A DNA stretch of 64,000 nt from contig BTPP01000004.1 of assembly GCA_037102815.1 (NCBI GenBank), forward strand, positions 2,604,001-2,668,000. The letters run 5' to 3'. The notes beneath the pieces are model-generated. The model searched no databases and was not told the origin of the DNA. It worked only from the letters and a program-made list of their open reading frames with translations. The position numbers and the translations under genes are program-made. Position 1 is the first letter of the stretch. Each line of letters starts with the position of its first letter. Below are positions 34,715 to 47,599 of this stretch, piece after piece. This stretch comes from Neurospora intermedia. Its lineage: Eukaryota; Ascomycota; Sordariomycetes; Sordariales; Sordariaceae.

Positions 34715-36427
34715 TTAATCAATAAAGATCTTAGCTTCCAACCCCCCATACATTTCCAAAAACCCCTTGAACAGCCCAATAGCATGCTCCACATCCCAGC
34801 TTCCTCCCGTTTCTCTAATCGAATGCATCGACAACTGCGGATTTCCCAAATCCAGCGTCCTGACACCCAGCTTAGCGCTAAGCATAGGCCCAATTGTGCT
34901 TCCACACGGACTATCATTCCTGACAACAAACACCTGCAACGGCACCTTGGCGCGCTTGGCCACCTCCTGCAGCAGCACGATGCCCGGTGAATTGGTCGCG
35001 TACCGCTGGTTGGCGTTGACCTTGATCACCGTGCCCTTGTTCATCTCCGGTCTATGGTTGGTCTCGTACTTGCCCGCGTAGTTGGGGTGTACCGAGTGGG
35101 CCATGTCGGCGGAGACCAGGAAGGAGGTGGCGAGGGTTTGCTCGAAGGCGGTTTCGGAAACGGGAGTGGTTTCGGTACAGTCGGCGTTCAGGGAAGGGAT
35201 GACGGAGAGGCGGCGGAGGATGGCGGGGAGGAGGTTGGAGTCGGCGCCGTGGGCACTGAGAGAGCCGATTTCTTCGTGGTCGAAGCAGGAGACTAGGCGG
35301 ATGGAGGTGTCGTTTTCCAAAGAGGAGTTGGAGGAGACAGAGTTGATCAGGCCCATGACAGAGCAGTACGTCATGTTGAGATTGTCGAGGCGGGCCGAGA
35401 AGATGAACTCGTCATTCAAACCGCCGAGGCAAGAGGGCTGTGTGTCGTACAAGATCAGCTCAAAATCGACAATATCCGAGGCGGACGAGATGCCGGCGGC
35501 GGAGGCGACGACGGAGAGGAACTGCGAATGGTGGCGTTCCGTCATGGCCTTGAGAGGCTGGAAGTCGGCATCGGCCTCGGCGTTCTCCTCGGGAGCAGCA
35601 GCAGCTTCGGCGGCGGCGGGCTTGTTGAGCTCTTTCTCCACCAGACCGACAATGGGCAGCAGCTCATCCTCCTTGTTAGGGTCAAAATTGGATTGGCGAT
35701 GCAAGTGGATCGCCAGAGTGGGAACACGCAGGATGGGCTTGTCGACCTTGACCAACTTCTGAACAAAGATGCCGTCGCCATCCTTGACGAGCACGCGGCC
35801 GGCGACGCTGAGGTCGCGGTCGAACCAGGTGTGCCAGATACCGCCGCCGTAGAGCTCAACGCCAACCTGGAGGAAACCATGGGCGTTCCTCTTGCTGGCG
35901 GGTTTGACGCGTAGGCAGGGCGAGTCGGTATGAGCGCCGATCATGCCGATGGGGTTGCCGGGCTTCCACTTGCCGCCGACGGCGAAGGCGACAATAGAGG
36001 AGCCGTTGCGCGTCAGATAGTACTTGCCGCCCGGCTGGACGACCGAGGCCCAGTTATCGCGCTCGCGAATGAGCTTGAAGCCGGCCTTCTCAAACAGGGC
36101 GGCAGAAGTGGCTACGGCATGGTAGGCTGCAGAGAGTGTGGGGAGTTCACGCCGGTCAGCTCACGAGCTCGTGATGTCGAGCGTTTAACCAACGACAACT
36201 GTATTGGAAACGAATTGGAACATACGAGTGGGAGAGGCATTGACAAAGTCGAGAAAGCCGTAGGCGGACTTGGGAGGGGCCATCCTTGCAGCAGTAGATG
36301 AGAAGTGGCAGCGGACCACGTGGAAAGGAACGGAGGAAGCTGTGTTACTGTTTGGTCTAAGACTGAAGCTATGGATGGCAGCCGAAAAGAGACGCGGTGA
36401 TGGTGATGCTCGAGGGGTGGCGAGCAT
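34715..36427 (-). CDS. ape4: Aspartyl aminopeptidase, M18 family
   Basis: Zinc metallopeptidase that removes N-terminal Asp/Glu; related to yeast Ape4 and mammalian DNPEP. Two exons on the minus strand: 36427-36226 and 36126-34715. Starting at 36427 gives 537 residues; starting at the internal ATG 36283 gives 489, the usual cytosolic length beginning MAPPKSAYGFLDFVNASPT. M18 landmarks: HTDSPCLRVKPASKRNAHGF (first metal histidine), FDRDLSVAGRV, DFELILYDTQPSCLGGLNDE, LVSCFDHEEIGSLSAHGADS (metal and catalytic acids), FLVSADMAHSVHPNYAGKYE and VVRNDSPCGSTIGPMLSAKL. The C-terminal SMHSIRETGGSWDVEHAIGL is standard. A Pro/Ala/Glu-rich insert (AAAEAAAAPEENAEADAD) interrupts the middle. The 48-residue leader has few acids and ends RCHFSSTAAR, like a mitochondrial presequence, so two products are possible. 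Confidence 0.93.
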
Positions 36428-39400
36428 TGAGGAGCTTGTCGCCGTGTGAGGAAAATAGGATATCGAGATCTCGTCGTATGTCGTGACGGACCTACGCTAA
36501 TGAGGGGATAGGTAGGTACTTTTTCTTATTTTTGGTTTTTGGTTGACGACGGGACGTCGGATCCCAGGATAGGATAGGCGGGGTAGCTGTCATTCGCCTA
36601 GGTAGGAAGGTACTAACATTCTCCAAGTTCTTTTGTAGCTTAAATGTTAGTCAGGCAAAGCGGCGGGAAGGTCCCGTCGGTTGCGGGGAGCCCGGGGTTG
36701 AAGGCGGCCATGGTTCATGGATGATGGATGGGTTCATCTCCGCAACGATATCGTGAAGCTTGACAGCAACGAACGGGACGTCCATATCGCTTCCCCATTG
36801 CGCATTGTCTGTTTGTAGGTATTGGTGATAAGTGTCAATACATATCTCGTCACCAGGGAAACCTCAAAACTGCCGTCTCTTACCAGTATCTGCCAGATTG
36901 AATATGGTGTCACTGAAATACCCCTGTCCGAGTTTAACCCTGATCTGCCTGTTACCCAATCCGATGCGATGCATTACTTTCCCACCTTCAACCCTCCCGA
37001 TGCCTCCTATCACTTGAGGGGTTACCCGGCCGCATACCTAGATGCTCAGACGATGCAGACATCATGCCTCAATCACAACCTGGTGCCGGCAGGCAAGACA
37101 ACTTGTCCTTTCTAGCGGGATCCGCCGGTGTTGCACCACAGCTGCCGTAACCTCCCCAGAGATGTGTAGTGTACATCTCTGCAGGCATTTGCACTGTTAG
37201 CGTGGTGGGATTGCAAGTGGCGATGACTTTGTTGATCCTACAGAATATGATTGGTATGCCCGCCGCCAACCAGTTAAATTCTGTGGGGTGGTGGTACCAC
37301 ACTATCAAAGTGAACGCCGGCAGAGGTGTACCATGTCTTTTCCTCGTCAGTCCATGTTAGTGGTTCACGGCCATTGGTCTATCTTGTATGCGAAGCAGCA
37401 GAGGTGGAATGTCGAGACCATTCACATTTCACCATGATTTCAGTCCGCTTTGTTTGAAACGCTCTTTGCTGGATCCATTCGGCAGTGGCCCCCTAATCTG
37501 GGGTGGACAAAACAATCAGACAATGCTCGACCTCAACAACCAGGGGCAATTGGGAAATCGCTTTCGCCCCCCATCTGAGATGAGACATGGCTGTTTTCCT
37601 TAGGGTGTTGACTTGCATTAGCTACCTCAAAAACGGGCCTTTTCTTTTGCTTTTGTCTCGTCTTGCCTTGCCCAACTTTTACCTTGCTGAATGATGCTCA
37701 TCTCTCAGTGAGTGGCTCATGCACCTGCTCGGGCAAAATCATTCGAGGGGCCTGGGACAGGGCAGCCTCAACCACTGGAGCCAGAAAGACGAAAGATGAA
37801 AGATGAAATATGAACCCTAATGCCTGTTTAAAAAGATCGACCGTGGGTGAAAAGAGCTAGATTGTGTTGCCTTGGACCTGACGGACCTGCCCAATGAGCG
37901 AGGTTGGGGGCCAAGAGGCGAGGGGCCCTGCCTCCCTGAGCCAACACGTGAAGCGTCCAGGACTCCCAGCTCCCTTTTGGAGCCAATTTAAAAGAGACGT
38001 CGTCCGAGAAAAAGAAAAGTAAGCACAGAGGGGGGGAACCAGAACAGGACGGTGATTCAGATGGGGAACTACTGGAAGATCAAAATCGGAAAACCTAACT
38101 GGGGTGCAAAAGGGCAGTCATCCTCAAGCGGCAGAGGGCTCGCGATTGACACTCAGTCTGCGAAAGGGCGACGACCTAGTGAGGATGACACGGATGACTC
38201 CCGTCGCTATAACCCCGAACGGGCCGTTTGTCGTTTATCAGAGCCAACTGCCGACCAACCCCGCGACAGCCGGTCGAATACTAGCTGTTGAATATATCAA
38301 TTAGTCCTGAATCCTTTTGTTATCACCCGGTCTGTCGTACACCGCTCTCTACTGATAACCTCTATAGCTTGAACACTTAATGACATCGCAGCCCTGGGAG
38401 CGGGATGGTATTTGTTGTTCTGTCGAATATGAATTGTCGACGAGCTGCAACGGGCATACAGGTACGTACCACTGCCACGACGATCGGCTGGCTTAGCACA
38501 TTGACCAATCAAAATTCCAGAAAGATTGCAAGAGGTCCCACCACTACACGCTAAGTACTACTAAGTACAGTACTAGTACTACGCAGCACACCCCGCGGCC
38601 GTCAAGCCCACTGCACTGCACTGCATCACCAAAAATTCCTACCTAAGGTGGTGGTGCACTGTGTACGTTTCTCCGCCCTTTTTCGCTTCGTTCCCCTCGT
38701 TCCCAGTCCCCCATGCACTCATCATACATCCCATCCATCCTTCACCCCCCAGCAAGGTCGGACTAGAAGACTTCGTCAAGCTCATTTCGAGCAACATAAT
38801 GCTGCAGCCAGCTGCTATGAAACAGCTTTTGCTCTCGCTTTCTGTCTGGTCTGATCCCAGCTGACATCTTCACTTCCATGCTACGACGTTTGGCAACCCG
38901 ACAAGCAAGATTCGAAGGCAGTATGCTCATTGTCTACTCGGGCACGTTTGTCGGTGAATCAAGGCCGTAACCACCTCACCGAGTCTCGAGGCTACCAATG
39001 CCAAAGCCAGCCAGCCACCATGCCACCGTCAGAAGACATCCAAAAGGAAGCCTGGATGGTACAAGGTGGGTTACACCAAGTTCATGTTCTAAGTCTTGGG
39101 CACATTATATTGGTTTGGCAGGGACATGATGAGGACACCACACGAGAGACGAGGCCCCGTGGCAGGAAACTCTGGAATGGCAAACCTACACGTGGATTTC
39201 TCGTCGCTGTACACTTACAGAGCTCACGGAGACACTCATGGACACACAAATCAAATATCAAAAGGCCCTTCCTGTTATGCTGATCCGAGGTCGCCAATCT
39301 CATTTCCACAGTCGATCAGTATTCCCTGCCAGGGACCAGGTCAATGGCCATCAAATCCGGCAGCAACCTTCCTATCGACGGAAAGTCCCAGTGTCAGCCT

Positions 39401-40336
39401 GCCAGGGTTTTTCAGGGCGAATGAACCCAGACTCCGGACAGTGAAATCAGGGTTTGGGTGTTACATGCATACGAGATCCTTGCGCGCACCTTTACCACTG
39501 TTGACACCATAAGGCACACAGTACAATGACCAGAAAGAGAAATGCTAACGACGGCTGAATTCAAAGCGTTTTCAACCACAGCCGTGTTTCGTCCAACTAT
39601 GCTGATCAATATGGCAAACCATTCAGCGCAAGTGGTTTTCTAGTCTCGATACTCATCACCCGGAAGCTTGTGATGACCTTGGACCAACAATACAAAGGCT
39701 TCCCGGTACTACTTGTGCCTCCGTTCGAGGTTGAAGGTCCCGGATTTCGCAGATGGTGGCACCCTTAGGGACCCAATCGCCAGCATCCCTCTGCGCATTT
39801 TTAGATCTCTTCTTCCTGGTTCCTTGACCGCTGCAGAGTATTTCTGAAAAGAGAAGAAAGGCCGAGTGAAATCGGTCCTGCCTGCTAACGTGCAATTCAA
39901 GAGACAATGGAGAACGGAGGACATCTTGATTGTGACCCAAGACGTAGCCGCGAACCGTAACAACCCCGACAGCACCTAAGTTGCAGGGTGTTGAGTCGGC
40001 AGGCCATGGCCCCAAGTTCTTAACAGAATGAACTTGACCCGCTCTTGCCATTCCTATCAGCCAAGGCTTTACGCGGGACAGAGAGGTGCCATGAACTGCA
40101 AAGGCCATCATTATCAGAACAGCAAATGCAATCAGCCCCGCAACGCCGCAATATTCAACCTACAGAGGGCATTCTCTTGTCATTAGGCAATCATTCTGCG
40201 CTCGCCTAAGAAGGTCTAGCAGCGGCACCTAGAGTAGCGTGCTTGTACCTCAAACCCCGACTCTCATGTCTTCGAATCCCGGTAAGTATTTGTCAGTCCA
40301 GTGTTATGCAAAGCTGATGCCGGTGCGATGGATACA
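36428..40336. other. Gene-free region between the M18 peptidase and the mobile block
   Basis: About 3.9 kb. The first ~250 bp is the peptidase promoter. I find no convincing gene in the rest: open frames are under 155 codons, have no family resemblance and show no consistent splice structure. Short structures are a 9-bp perfect inverted repeat at 37157-37181 (CAGAGATGT/ACATCTCTG) and AGTAC-rich repeats near 38555-38585. A non-coding RNA cannot be excluded from sequence alone. Confidence 0.45.
37157..37181. repeat. 9-bp perfect inverted repeat
   Basis: CAGAGATGT and ACATCTCTG flank a 7-nt loop in gene-free DNA. No function is evident. Confidence 0.5.
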
Positions 40337-40373
40337 GTTACCATAGAGAGAAGGCCGGGTTCCTGAACAGGGT
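40337..40373 (+). repeat. Left terminal inverted repeat of the TIR element
   Basis: Contains ATAGAGAGAA and the CCGGGTTCCTGAACAGGGT core. It pairs with 52504-52540 with about four mismatches. Confidence 0.7.
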
Positions 40374-40664
40374 CAAAACAGGGTCAAAACAGCCTGATTT
40401 GATGAAACAGAACTATTTTTTTCGCACGGTTGCAGAAGATTTTTTTGGGCAAAAAGGTTGTTTGATGCTAAACATCATTCAAAGGCAACAGTGTAAAAGG
40501 CATCTTTTCACTTTTCGTCTCAACAGCCTGATGAGTCCCGGTTAGCCTTTTCTAAAGATATCCATTAGTCTACTAAAAAGGAAGCAGCGACTATTAGACA
40601 GTAACTAAGAAAAAGAGTTACTATTGCATTAAGGCTGCCAATGTAATAGTTCATCTCTTCTTGG

Positions 40665-40770
40665 TGATGCATCCTCTTTATCTTCTTAGTGGTGCATCTT
40701 CTTGGTGGTGCATCTTCTTGGTGGTGCATCTTCTTGGTGGTGCATCTTCTTGGTGGTGCATCTTTGGAGC
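40665..40770. repeat. 16-bp minisatellite in the left arm
   Basis: About six tandem copies of a 16-bp unit (CTTGGTGGTGCATCTT and variants), regularly spaced by 16 bases. The first copies are degenerate. There are no spacers, so it is not a CRISPR array. Confidence 0.85.
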
Positions 40771-40800
40771 AATGCATTTTCTTAGTGGTTTTACTTGAAT

Positions 40801-40870
40801 GTTACAACAGGGAATCGAACAGGAACCTCATGGAACTAAGTGCTTATTTTACTAACTATACTATCTAACT
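40801..40870 (-). other. tRNA-like remnant (A-box/B-box-like motifs)
   Basis: On the minus strand TAGTATAGTTAG (40863-40852) resembles an internal RNA polymerase III A box and GTTCGATTCCC (40820-40810) a B box, 31 bases apart. The outer seven bases could pair at about five of seven positions. The T-arm stem does not pair, so this is not an intact tRNA gene; a decayed tRNA or SINE head is possible. Confidence 0.25.
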
Positions 40871-40940
40871 ATTATATACGCGAGAGCAAGAGAAATAGAG
40901 TCTGATATAGTTGATAGAAGGTGTAGAGGTTAAGAAAAAA

Positions 40941-41050
40941 AATGATGAGGAGAAGGTATCTTTTTGAAGAAAAGGCTGGTAGAGCTAAAAGATAATGAGG
41001 AGAAGGTATCTTTTTGAAGAAAAGGTTGGTAGAGCCAAAAGATGATGAGG
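40941..41050. repeat. 50-bp direct tandem repeat, two copies plus partial third
   Basis: The unit containing AGAAGGTATCTTTTTGAAGA occurs at about 40951 and again at 41001, with only transition differences between copies. A third partial start (GATGATGAGG) is at 41041. Confidence 0.85.
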
Positions 41051-41129
41051 AAATATATTATCTATTTTGCTACTATATAGATGTTAGAGGTTAACGCTCT
41101 TTTGGACTAAAAACAGCGTAATGGTTACT

Positions 41130-41468
41130 TGTTATGGGGCATTCTTAGTAGATACCTAGATGCTCTATCTTATTATAGCAGCTGCTCGTTAGAGCGCATA
41201 GTCTGTCATATAAGAGTGCTCGTCCCGTCAACCTCTATCAAAGTTGACGGATTATCAATTCATATTATACCGACCTTATATCTATCTTACTTACACTTAG
41301 TAAAGTCGTATACGAGGTCCTAAGTTGAGGTTCGCAATAGGTCTTATCTTTAGCTTCCTTTAATAAAACTATTATCAATCGTTATATACTATTACTCTAT
41401 CTAGCAACCAATTACTTACTCTATTATTCTCTATTATTATCACTTATAAGGCACATCTTCGCGTAACA
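41130..41468 (+). repeat. 5' LTR
   Basis: Begins TGTTATGGGGC and ends GCGTAACA, i.e. the canonical TG...CA ends. It is flanked outside by TTACT. It is the less mutated of the two LTRs and shows about one transition per five bases against the other over the first 100 bases. Confidence 0.92.
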
Positions 41469-41499
41469 AATAATACCTATAGTTTAGTTTCAAACCGAC

Positions 41500-44400
41500 C
41501 TTATTATTCTTTACGTTTCTTCCTTTCGTCGAGGGGGGAAATATATTAAGATTTAACAACAATTTATTAAATTTTTCAACTATTATTCAACTTTGCCTTT
41601 TTAAACTAAATACTTATACTTTTACTCCTCGGAATCCCCTTTCTTTACTACTTTATTACTATTTATTTAAGTCTAAAAGTTAAATTAAATAATATTAAAG
41701 ACCGATTAAGCAAACCCCTAAGCGGCCTTTAACTTCTAGGAGGAAAGTTTAATATATAAAGTATATTAAATCGTTAAATTCGCTACTTATAAGCTGCAAT
41801 TTTATTATAAAGAAAAATTTCAACCTTTAACCGCCGAACTACTTATTAAAATAATATAATTGCGCTTAAATAGAAAAATTGGTTATATTGAAATTAAATC
41901 CAATTGGGCTATTAATACTAGTAATAATATTTATAATAAAGGATAAATCGTTAATTTAAATACAATAGACTGCGAAATTCAATAGATCCTACATAAATAT
42001 CGTTAATTAATTACTAATTATCCTATTTTAATACGCTAAATTTAGCCCTTTATAATTAAAGAAAGAGTATTATTATAGCTATAAAAGAAGAATTAAAAAT
42101 AATTTATAGTCCGAATTAAGGTAAGTAACGCTACTATTAATACTACCGCTTAAATGCTTATTCCCCTTAATATTAGTAATATAAACGTTTACTCTTCTCT
42201 AGTAAATTTTTTAGATACTATTAGGATAGTTAATATACTAACCCTTATTAACCTAATGTAAATTCCTATATTGCCTTCCTTACTACCTACGCCTACTAAA
42301 TAATACGTTTAATTAAACCCGATTTAATAACCTTTCTTACTAATAGAATTAATAATTTTTTAAATAAGTTCAATTATTAAAATCGCTATTAATATTACTT
42401 AATAATTAACTATTAATTTTACTACTAAATATTTTAAAAATTTTACGTAAATTAAAACTCTTCTACGCCTAACGTAGAAATAATAGTAGAAATAAGTAAA
42501 ATAATACTTAGGAACGGTTCTTATTAACCCTTTTCCTATATACCTTATTAACCTAAATTAAAATACTATACATTTTACTTAATATAATATAAAAACCGGA
42601 GGTAAATCCCCGAATTATCTACTTTACTTTACCTAATTAATTTATAATACTATATATTTAATTTAAAATAGCGTAAAGCCTAATTTTAGTCTTCTAACGC
42701 CCGTTACTACTAAATATAACGCTTCTCAATTTTATAAAAATCCTACTATTTATTATAATTAGCGCTCTAGCGGCCTCGTTAGTCTTATTGGCGAAACGGC
42801 TATAATAGGCGCTAGGGACTTGTATAATACTATTAATTTAATTAATTAAATAAAAAATCTTTATATTAACTATATTAACCGGCAACCTCTATTCGAAAAT
42901 ATTAACCAACTTCCAATCTACCTTCGTAAATATATACTAATTCTAATTATCGGCCGTAATATTTCTAATTAAATTCTACGAATAAACCTTAAAGAATTAA
43001 TAAATTAGATTCCAGTAAATAAAAAGTAAATAGAATAATAAAGACTACCGCTAATAATTCTAAATAATAATAATTACTTTCCTTCGGTTATTTTAAAGGC
43101 CCCTATACCTTTTATATATTTAGTTTTCCGCTAGTACATTCATCCTACTAATAATCTACAAACTATATACTTTAATATTAATTCTAATACTTCTATTCCG
43201 TCGGTTAAAATTAATAGTAATAGTACTATAATAAATAATTCGGCACTCCGCAAAATATTTAAAGATCTTTATAATCGTATTAAAGAGTTAGAAAATTGGA
43301 ATTAAACGCTCGCCAATTCTATCTCAAAGGCTAATATAAGTATCCGTTAATCAGTCAAAGAAGAACTCTTTAAAGTTTTGGATATTAGAATATACTTCCC
43401 TAACGCTAAACTTAATAAAATAAAGAAAGGTATTTATTAGAATAATAAAATTAATATTTATATTACCTTTTACGGATTTAGTAATATAATTAAAGGGTAT
43501 TTAAAGGATTACCTAGAAAAATGCTAAATTATTGCCAATAACTTTAATTAATTATTCTATAGTACTACCTTACGTTAATAGAGTTTTACCCTTTCCGAAA
43601 ATAAATATAATAACCTTTGTAGCAACCTTAATAAAATTCTTAATACGCTTAATATTATTTTTGGAACTAAATTGTATAAAGTGCAAAAATAACTAAATAT
43701 AAACAAATTTACTATAAAACTATATAAAATTAATATATTATCGTTTTATAATTATTTAATTTAATTATTTTAGTATACCTATTTTTAGGGAAATATATCG
43801 GACTTTTAATTTTATACTCGCTTATAGAATAATTTATACTTAACGATATAAACTACGTACATTCCTCCGGAATAGAACGTTCGTTTTAACGACTATATTA
43901 GTAAAATTAAATAGAAAGCTAAGCTAATGCGCCATTAATTTTTCGAATTGTTAAAGAACGGACGGTCAATTTATTATACTACTAACGGTTTTAATAATAA
44001 GGATAATAATTCTAACGTTTATACTAGCTTTTAGAGAAATTATAATAGCGGTAAACCTTTTTAAAAGAACTTCTCTTTTTATAATAACGGATTTAGTAGT
44101 AAAATAAGTGGGAAGTTTTATTTTAATAAAAGATTTAAGAACTTTAATAATAAGTTTAATAAGTGTAATATAAACCGGTTGGGTAATAATAACGGCCGCT
44201 AATATTATTAGAATAAAAAATTTAAGTATTATTAAATTTTATAGGACGGTTATTATATTTATACCTCCGCTATAATAATCTTCGTAGATAATTCTAATAT
44301 AAATAATAAGGTTTACTACCTATAGAATAAAGGTTACTATTTTATTAGAAATTTCGAAAAAGAAATAGAAAAGTCTATAATAGATATTTCCGAAGTTAAA

Positions 44401-44700
44401 TATAATAATAAACCTTCTACCTATTTTATTAGCTATTTAACCCTTAATAAACTTTCGTCTCCTAATATTTTATTATTTTATATTCTTTTATGCGTAATAA
44501 TTAGCGAACCGGCGGTTATTTTTAATATAGTTCCTATTAGAAGTACTAATTCCGACGGGCCTATACGACCCCTATTATTAAATCTATTATCTAATACTAA
44601 ATTTATAACGATTTTTAAACGCTTAAAAAAGGTTTAAGCGTTTTATAGGTTATTTAATCCTTTATTTAATAATTGAATAACCTCTACCGAAAATAGTTAG
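41500..44700 (+). mobile_element. gag region of the chromovirus (fossil)
   Basis: Assigned mainly by position between the 5' LTR and the protease. The composition is extremely AT-rich after RIP and the region is broken many times. At about 3.2 kb it is long for gag alone, so another upstream coding part is possible. Confidence 0.5.
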
Positions 44701-44759
44701 AAACTGTTTAGTTAGGTCCGAACGTTAAAGAAAGTAAACGTTTAAGTAAATTTATTAAT

Positions 44760-45300
44760 ATTAGTAGACGGATAGAAGTTTAATTTATTAGAGGTATAGT
44801 ATAAAAGCTAATATACGCTATTAGTTTTTACTAAAGGATAAATTATTGAGGTAATTTTAAATATTATTCTTAGGAATAGGGAAATAAATTTGTAAAAAAC
44901 TATATTATATCTATAGGTCGATATTAAATTTAATCCTAATATACCTGTTATTACTGTATATTTTAATTCGGGTTACTTATCGATAGTAGTAAGTAAAGTG
45001 TTTATTAAAGAGTTTTTGCTAAATATAAAGTATAAAGTAGTACTGCCTAGTATTATAAAGGGTATTAATTTAAAAATTATTATCGATACGGTTATTGAAT
45101 TTAATTTTTATATAGAAGAAAAGGTTAATAGTATTAAAGTTAACGGATACTTCTAAATATCTGCTTTAATTATTAACGAATTAGGCCCGAATATACTATT
45201 AGGAATAAATTTTCTTCGCTACTATAGCGCGAAGCTAGATTTTAATACTATTCTATATTCTTTTAAATTGGTTTTTAATATAAAGGTTCAGGGTAAAATC
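44760..45300 (+). mobile_element. Aspartic protease region of the chromovirus (fossil)
   Basis: Remnant retropepsin-like sequence just upstream of reverse transcriptase, with a recognisable C-terminal LGINFL-type segment near 45200. Broken. Confidence 0.5.
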
Positions 45301-45899
45301 TATTCCAAAAAAATCGAAAAAGGGGAGAATATTCTTATTACCGAAGTTTTTGCAAAGTTTAATACTCTCTTACTAGGAGGGTAATTAAGAATTATCCTAG
45401 TAAAATACAACGCCTAGCTTAATAATTAGTATAGTCTAAATAAACGTCCTACTTACAATTTCTACGTACAATATCCTTATTTACTAAATACTACTATAAA
45501 TAATAAAACTCGTAAAATCGTACTGTATTTAAACTAATCTAAAGATTTAATATTTATCCTTAAAGGAATTCGGATAGGTATAATTATATAACTATTGTAT
45601 AAGGTTAGCGAAATTACTATATTAATTAATACTTCGGATGTAATTTTTCTCGTCCTTAAAATTTAAATTGGATTTACCTAAGAATAATATACTATATTTA
45701 TTAACTGGACTACTAAAGACGAAAAGGAAGAGGCCGTTAGGAAGAGCGCCTTTAAAGTGCCCTCCTACGGAATTACTAAGCCTATTAATATTAAAACTAT
45801 TCTTTCCGAAGTAGGTATTAGTATTTATAATACGGATTCCGAATTCTTAGAGCAAATTAAGAGCCTCCTAAATAAGTACGTTAATATTTTTAGAAATAG

Positions 45900-47400
45900 A
45901 AGGATCGTTCTAATAAAAGAGGAAAATAAAATATATATTAATTTAATTGAGGGATAGTAAAATTAACGAAGGATTATTAAGCTTTACCCCTTAAATATTA
46001 AGGATTGCGAATTCCTTAATAAAGAATATAATAAAATATACGCCTAGGGAAAAATATTGTTTATATTATAATTAATTTCTATTGTTTACCCAATATTTAT
46101 TATTTAGAGAAAAGTTAATAGAATTAATAAAGGGCGTACTATAATTAATCTTCGCCTGCTTAATAATATTACTATACTTAATATATACCCTTTACTTAAT
46201 TAAGAAAATATTATTAACGCTATAGTCGGTAAGAAATTCTTCTTAATTTTTAATGCTACTAAATTCTTCTACTAACTATTTATTTTTATTAAATATTATA
46301 ACTATATAGTAATTATTAGCCCGTAAAGTCTTGAATAATTTAATATTATATTAATAAGCTTTAAGAATTCTCTAGTATTTATATAAAAATTTATAAATAG
46401 GCTGTTCTTCGAATACCGCTCCTTCGTACGTATTTACATTAATAATATTATTATTTTTAATAATATTTAGGAAGAATATTTCGCCTACTTAACTATTATT
46501 ATAGATCTCCTTAATAAATATTGCGTTTATATTAGTACTAATAAATCTTTTGTAAGGTATCCCTCTATACAATTATTAAGTAGTATTATCGATAGAGAAG
46601 GTTATAAACGTACGGAAGACTATATTAAAGCCTTTTAAAAATTAACCTTTCCTAATATATTTAACAATCTTAAAACCTACTTTAGTATAGTTAAGTAATT
46701 ATATTAAAGTATACTATAGTTCGCTATTAAGGAGGAATTATTTAATCGAAGAAAGACCGAATTATTAAAGCGAATATACGAATCGGGTAATTTACAAATA
46801 GGTTCGATAAAGTAAATACGATAGGTATATACTTCTAAGGTTAAATTTGAACTAATACCCGAAGAATGCGAAGCCTTCCATATTATATAGGAAAACCTAT
46901 ACAATTAAGCATATCTTTTCTACTATATAAAAAGTAATATACTTTTTATTAAAATAGATATTAGTAGTTTAACCTACGGTATTTACATTTTCCAACTCAA
47001 ATACCTATAGGACGGGGAATCCATTCCTAAAATAAATAAAATTCTATTAATTATAATTAAACTAGTATATTTCCTATTAAAATTGACGTCCCTAGCCGAG
47101 AAGAAATACGGCTCTACGGAAGTAGAAATTACAATTATTATTTAGGCCCTATAGAAACTTTGAAAAATAGTTTAATCTAATAAATATTATATTAATATTA
47201 TTATTAATTATACTTCTACTATTAGGATTATTAAATATATTTCGTTGTATACGATAGATCTAGTTAAGGTTAACTTAAAGCTTACAAATACTATTAATTG
47301 GATATTATAATTCAATTTGAATATATTCTATATTCTTAAACTATTAAATATTATATTGGATACGCTATTAAGACTACCGACCGTTGAAACTACGGATAAA
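45900..47400 (+). mobile_element. Reverse transcriptase and RNase H region (fossil)
   Basis: The N-terminal RT block with its KGRT-type motif is recognisable near 46130-46200. The RNase H block, with a EKKYGSTEVEIT-type motif, lies near 47095-47135. The arrangement RT-RNase H before integrase is that of Ty3/gypsy. Broken many times. Confidence 0.75.
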
Positions 47401-47599
47401 AATAATACTTCCGACGAATTAGCCGATATTTAGTCTAATTTCGCGGAAGTATAGAATATTAGCTATTAAAATAATTTTAATGCCTTTTTATTTATATATA
47501 CTAAAGTTATCTTGGATACGCAGCAAATTTTACTAATTATTATACTAGAATTTCGCTAATAATTAATCGAAGCTTATTTTAAGGATTTTAAATATATTA

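Noticed and set aside
38661-38864. Short frame with a plausible helix (LEDFVKLISSNIMLQ)
   Set aside because: Isolated, no continuing exons or domain; could be chance.
39656-40111. Minus-strand open frame of 151 codons
   Set aside because: No family resemblance, no splice partners and mixed composition; treated as chance.
40205-40285. Possible tRNA gene because of TTCGAATCCCGG
   Set aside because: The T-arm 5' stem does not pair, and no acceptor or anticodon stem forms.
40665-40770. CRISPR-like array
   Set aside because: Units are head-to-tail with no spacers and the organism is a fungus; it is a minisatellite.
45757-45957. A short intact open frame inside the AT-rich block as a separate gene
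   Set aside because: It lies in the pol region of the fossil chromovirus and is part of it.
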